Part shown: piece after piece, positions 60,171-64,000 of the stretch
Layout: each line of letters starts with the position of its first letter
How positions within the stretch are numbered: position 1 is the stretch's first letter
From: Alitta virens
Taxonomy: Eukaryota; Annelida; Polychaeta; Phyllodocida; Nereididae
Direction of reading: 5' to 3'
Assembly: GCA_932294295.1 (NCBI GenBank)
Contig: OW028573.1
Location: forward strand, 65,201,829-65,265,828
DNA: 64,000 nt
Notes under the pieces: model-generated
The model's database searches: none
What the model was told of the DNA's origin: nothing
What the model saw: only the letters and a program-made list of their open reading frames with translations
Translations under genes and position numbers: made by a program

Positions 60171-61563
60171 CTTTTCGGTGTTCCCTATTGGGAGGTGAGA
60201 TGTGCACGCCGTGTCTGTGCAAAAAGGCATTGTCCACGGGGTGATGGGGCAACTGGGGACCCTCCTGATGCACCTCCATAGGCCCTGCAGGGGGCTGCAA
60301 GGGGTGCTGACCCATGTAGTCCATGTTATAACCCCCTGCACACACCTCCTGGTGGGGGTAGCCCCCGTTCATGCCCACTGTCCAAGGCCTCATGTGGCCC
60401 GGTCCCCCTTGACCAGCCATGTACTGCTGACCAGGGTACTGTCCGACGTGCATGTTCTCGGGCGGGTAAGGCATGTAGGCCACGGAGGAGCTGGCCGGGT
60501 AGGTCGAGTGGTAGGCAGCTCCGTGCATGGCCTCTGAAGATACAGTCACCGGGTGCTGAGAGCCACCGCTAGCCATGTAGGAGGCTGCTTGGTAAGGCAG
60601 GTAGGGCTGCTGGCCATACTGACCATGCATGTGCTGCTGCTGGACATGCTGACCAGCCAGGTGTTGAGGGGTCTGCAAGCCTTGTGCCTCCAAGGGACCC
60701 CCCTGCTGCTGCGCTGCCTGCTCCTCCTGCTGATGAGGTTCGTAGTTCAAACTGTGGCCATTGAGGCCAAGATTGGGGAAGAAGCCCATTTGCTCGAAGA
60801 ACTGGAGCCGGTGTTTCTGAAGTTGTTGTTGCGAGTGCAATTGTTCTTGCTTGGCCCGCAGTAGAGCCTCTTGTTCTATCAAGATGGCTTTGAGTCTTTG
60901 CTGCTCCTGCACAAGGGCTTCTTTTTGAGCTATCAACTGACACTTGCGCTCCTCAGGACTGAGATTGCGGTAATACTTGATGAAGTCCGTGTCTTCCTTA
61001 GAGGCCCTCTTGATGCTGGCACCCACATCCAAGGCCAGCCTGTTCTCATAGCCCCCTCTAGAAGGGCACCCTCCCGTCATATCGGCATCCGCACTGTGCT
61101 GGGAGGAAGAAGTGGACGTGCTCCTCTGGTCCACCTGAAGTGGCTGGAACTCCTCGGCCTTCACCTTTACTTTGTCCACTTGCGAGTATCCATTGGTCAT
61201 GTCGCTGTAGTGGGTGCTGGACATGACGGGAGCCTCCAGAGGTCCCACCCTGAAAAGCCGGTCTATCAACAGGCCGGGACAGTTCTCGAACGCATTCCAG
61301 CTGGACCCCGTCGTTTTGCTGGCCACATTTTCAGCAGCCACTATGTTGTTGTCTGGAGCTGCTAGGTTGTTGTCCTTGCCTTGCGCTAGCAGCTTATCAA
61401 TCATGGTAGTGAAGGGTCGCGAGGATGGGCTGGAGCTGGGGTGTGCCCTGCCCGTGCAGCTTGCTACTTCACCCCCAGAGGCTCTGGCGTCCAGTCTCGA
61501 CTGCTCCTGCTCTAGCTGCCCACCAGGTGACTTGCCCACGAACTTGTCGGTCGTATCCAGTTC
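60171..61563 (-). CDS. Large internal exon of an unidentified coiled-coil, Gln/His-rich protein
   Basis: This 1393-nt open segment encodes 464 residues and one extra nucleotide. It is much more GC-rich than its surroundings. It starts after a good acceptor (pyrimidine-rich tract ending tcttctgcag, with a CTTAATC branch-like word upstream) in phase 0, and ends at the donor AAAAG|gtcagt at 60170, leaving one base of a Gly codon. An in-frame stop at 61588..61590 and the lack of an early ATG (first Met is residue 54) argue for an internal exon rather than a first exon. Visible parts: a Ser/Pro-rich stretch at residues 40-50; MIDKLL at 54-59; a hydrophobic stretch around 89-107 (LLIDRLFRVG); a SUMO-type VKAE at 134-137; a Ser/Thr run at 148-155; a charged Gln/Leu-rich coiled coil at about 203-260 (nt 60784..60957); then about 190 residues rich in Gln, His, Gly, Pro, Tyr and Met. 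No catalytic or DNA-binding domain is seen. The composition suggests a nuclear cofactor or transcription factor with its binding domain on another exon; this is inference. Family not recognised. Confidence 0.88.
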
Positions 61564-63642
61564 CTGCAGAAGACAACATGGCAGAGATTAAGAGTTTGCT
61601 AAGGCACACGTGGACTGAGAGTGTTTGGCTGTGCCGAGCTGGCTGGCTGGTCTTAAAGGTTCACAGAAAGGCTGGCGTGCAGTAGGGCCTGCTTGCTGTC
61701 AATGAGCTGGAGCGCCGCCACCACTGCCTGCCTACTCGCCCAGCCTGCCACTCGTGTTGCCATGGCCTTCACATCCCTGCAACACCTTAATGTACATGGC
61801 ATTTTCAATCAATTCCACTGAAATGAAGACAGAATTCTACGCTGGCTGGCTGCTCTAACAGCAGGAAGCATTATGGTACGCTACAGGCGAAACAGACAAT
61901 GGCAGGGTTTGCTGAGCAACCAATGCCAGGCACCCAGAGCTAGCGCCAGGCGTTCACATGCTCTAGCTTAGTGAATATGAAAGCTGATAGCTGCCTCAAT
62001 CCAGCTCTAGGATTACTCTATGTAGCCCAAGCATGGAAAATAAGGAACAGCCTGCAAAACGCCAGGATGTAGGAAAATCAATGTGGGGGGAGGTGCACAT
62101 GCAGTAAAGGCTGAGCTCTCTCCTAGACATGTCATATAAGCAGACCTGCCAGCCCTCAGTTCCTTTAAATTAGATATTTTTCGTGCAAAACCTGCTTTAA
62201 CTTAGACATAAACATGCAAGGTCTGCTGTGTATCATAACTTGTTTCCATATTTGTGCTCATCTACCGTTAGACATTAAGCTGCATCACCTATCACTGAGT
62301 ATTACCATGTCTTGCAATTAGCGAAGTTCTTCAAATTCATTTTGTTTTACATGGAGTTCTATTATCACGAGTATAAGAAAGAGAAAGGATTTGGAAATAC
62401 TTTAGGAATGGTCTTATTCTCCTAACAGAGCAAACAATCAGGACACAGGGCCAGGAAGACAACTTAGGACACAGCTCTGGACACAGCCCTTCAAATGAGC
62501 AGGACAGGACATGGTCTGTGTCCCCTCTGCCAAGCAAAGCAGGCTGTGTCAGGCTGTGTGTCAGACTATGTGTCAGGCAGTGGCCGCCAGTTCCTTGACC
62601 CCCGCCTCAGCCACGGCCTCCCCCAGACTCATTAAGCCGCTCAAGCACTTCATATCGCCTCCTTCATCACCATGTGATAATTATTGACCTGCGGAGGATG
62701 TCTTGCTAATTTGCATTCCGTGCGCAATACCATAAGGCGAGGCCAGGGCATTAGTGCACTGCAATCCAGCCAGGCCTGCTATCAGGCACATTTGCTCAGC
62801 TCCTACCACAATCAAACTTTAATGAATACAATCAATACGATATTGATTAGGAACCTACTTTGGTCGGGTAGTGGGGCTGAATGCTAGAGGATATTATATT
62901 GTTGGCGTGGAGCTGCTATCATCCAGGGTAGCTGAGCTGCCATGGCGAATGCATCGAGCCAGTATGAATCTAAGTGGTACATGTTACGGCAAGCCAGGCT
63001 TCCATTATGAGGGCGCATGGCAATATGTGCAGCTATGGGAGAGAGATGGCAGGGAGGAAGAGGCCAGGCGCTGTGCCAGCCCTTGCAATGTTTAGCCTTG
63101 CTGAGCCTTGCCTTGCTTTGCCTGCCTTTGCCTGCTGCTTCCATTGGCTTGCCTTGCCTCGCAGCACTGTGGCATGTGTGTGACAGGGGTGGCGCCCGCC
63201 TGGGCCCTACCATTATTGCAAGCAGGGGGTCTATTGGAACATGGTAGCGGCTCATTCATCATGCAGCCCTGCCAGCCCTGCCAGCCTCACCAGCCCTGCC
63301 AGGCCCAGCGCTGGATGCTGAGCTGGTGTCTGGCTACTAGCCACCAGACATCCATCAGGCCAGAGCGCCGCCCGCGGCCCGTGACCACTGCCACACAGTC
63401 CCCGTGGCCAGCTACCCAACGCCTGCTAATTGGCCAGCTGCCAGCTCCAACTCGGCCGGCCAGCCTGCCCTCTCGCCTGCTGCTCCTCGAATTACGCAAT
63501 TCTCTCACTTTTCTGATCCACAACAACATGTCTTCCTGAGCCATGGCATGAGCCACTAGCATGGCCCACTCATGGTCAAGGTCTAACCCTTATCTCCCTA
63601 GCCTCAACTAAGCAATGTCGGTTTAAATCAAACCCCACTGTT
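61564..63642. other. Intronic or upstream flank of the large exon
   Basis: Contains the acceptor of the exon, the POU-site block at 62600, a CCTTG/TTGCC-rich run at 63080..63160 and CCAGCCCTG repeats at 63258..63310. No earlier exon of the gene is identifiable. Confidence 0.45.
62600..62875. other. Candidate regulatory block with POU octamer
   Basis: A perfect octamer ATTTGCAT lies at 62709..62716, joined to TAAT. GATAATTATTGACC, CATTAAGCCG, CAATCAATACG and TATTGATTAGG surround it. It sits upstream of the large exon on its own strand, so it is upstream or intronic to that gene. Confidence 0.4.
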
Positions 63643-63820
63643 ATATCTTTGTTAATAACACCAGTACCCATATCTTTGTTAATAACACCAGTACCCATAT
63701 CTTTGTTAATAACACCAGTACCCATATCTTTGTTAATAACACCAGTACCCATATCATTGTTAATAACACCAGTACCCATATCATTGTTAATAACACCAGT
63801 ACCCATATCATTGTTTATCA
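63643..63820. repeat. 27-bp tandem array, about 6.5 copies
   Basis: The unit TATCTTTGTTAATAACACCA plus GTACCCA repeats with almost no divergence. The first four units have CTTTG and the later ones CATTG. Because 27 is a multiple of three, both strands stay open as nine-residue repeats (LLITPVPIS on plus, INNDMGTGV on minus); no start context or splice sites suggest coding. Degenerate relatives (TTGTTTATC) continue to about 63900. Confidence 0.95.
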
Positions 63821-64000
63821 CATATCACTACATCTTAGTTTATCAAATCCACTGCAATACATTTGTTTATCCCACGCACTATCATATATTTGTTTATCAC
63901 ACCACTACCACAACTTGGCTGGCAGTGCTCATGAACTTCAGGGTCAAAAAGATTCCATTTATATTCCATTAAATCGAAAACAAACAAAATAGATCTGTTG

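Noticed and set aside
60202..61591. Long plus-strand frames opposite the large exon
   Set aside because: Shadows of the GC-rich minus-strand exon; they lack splice signals and cross its boundaries.

Overview
This is a 64 kb window of animal nuclear DNA and is almost entirely non-coding. The evidence for an animal genome is spliced protein exons with canonical donor and acceptor sites, very long non-coding stretches, tRNA-derived SINEs with target-site duplications, a fossil non-LTR reverse transcriptase, many short inverted-repeat transposons, and long GATA/GACA microsatellites. The phylum cannot be fixed from the sequence. An invertebrate with a large, AT-rich, repeat-laden genome is the best guess. 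There are no operons, prokaryotic signals or CRISPR arrays.

Only two protein-coding segments are well supported, both on the minus strand. A 1393-nt internal exon at 60171..61563 encodes 464 residues with a ψKxE (SUMO-type) motif, a central Gln/Leu-rich coiled coil and a Gln/His/Gly/Pro/Tyr-rich tail. A 172-nt exon at 12961..13132 has a compatible splice phase (phase 1 out, phase 1 in) and similar Gln/His-rich content. The simplest reading is one gene running right to left, with an intron of up to 47 kb between these exons and further exons beyond both window edges. I do not recognise the family. A nuclear cofactor or transcription-factor type protein is an inference from composition only.

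Most of the rest is mobile DNA and repeats: a 3.2 kb foldback element (17909..21128) with arms of over 1 kb; a 0.75 kb inverted-repeat element (41524..42273); a 487 bp TIR element (23158..23644); two copies of a 0.4 kb TA-flanked MITE in opposite orientation (6589..6982 and 43555..43961); two copies of a palindrome with CACGTG near both ends (42353..42489 and 44990..45118); a near-perfect 160 bp palindrome (55035..55195); two complete tRNA-SINEs (21642..21832 and 58939..59124); and a decayed reverse transcriptase (24462..24965). Tandem arrays include a 14-copy 26-bp array with a three-unit higher-order pattern (16410..16770) and a 27-bp array (63643..63820).

Between the repeats lie blocks of 200-500 bp with higher GC, no convincing reading frame and many homeodomain-, Sox-, GATA- and POU-like words (for example 40970..41310, 42715..43065, 53440..53710, 62600..62875). 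Their placement in long introns or flanks resembles the regulatory landscape of a developmental gene, but this cannot be shown without cross-species alignment. From 55.4 to 56.6 kb there is an unusual cluster of AGGTCA nuclear-receptor half-sites in very AT-rich DNA.
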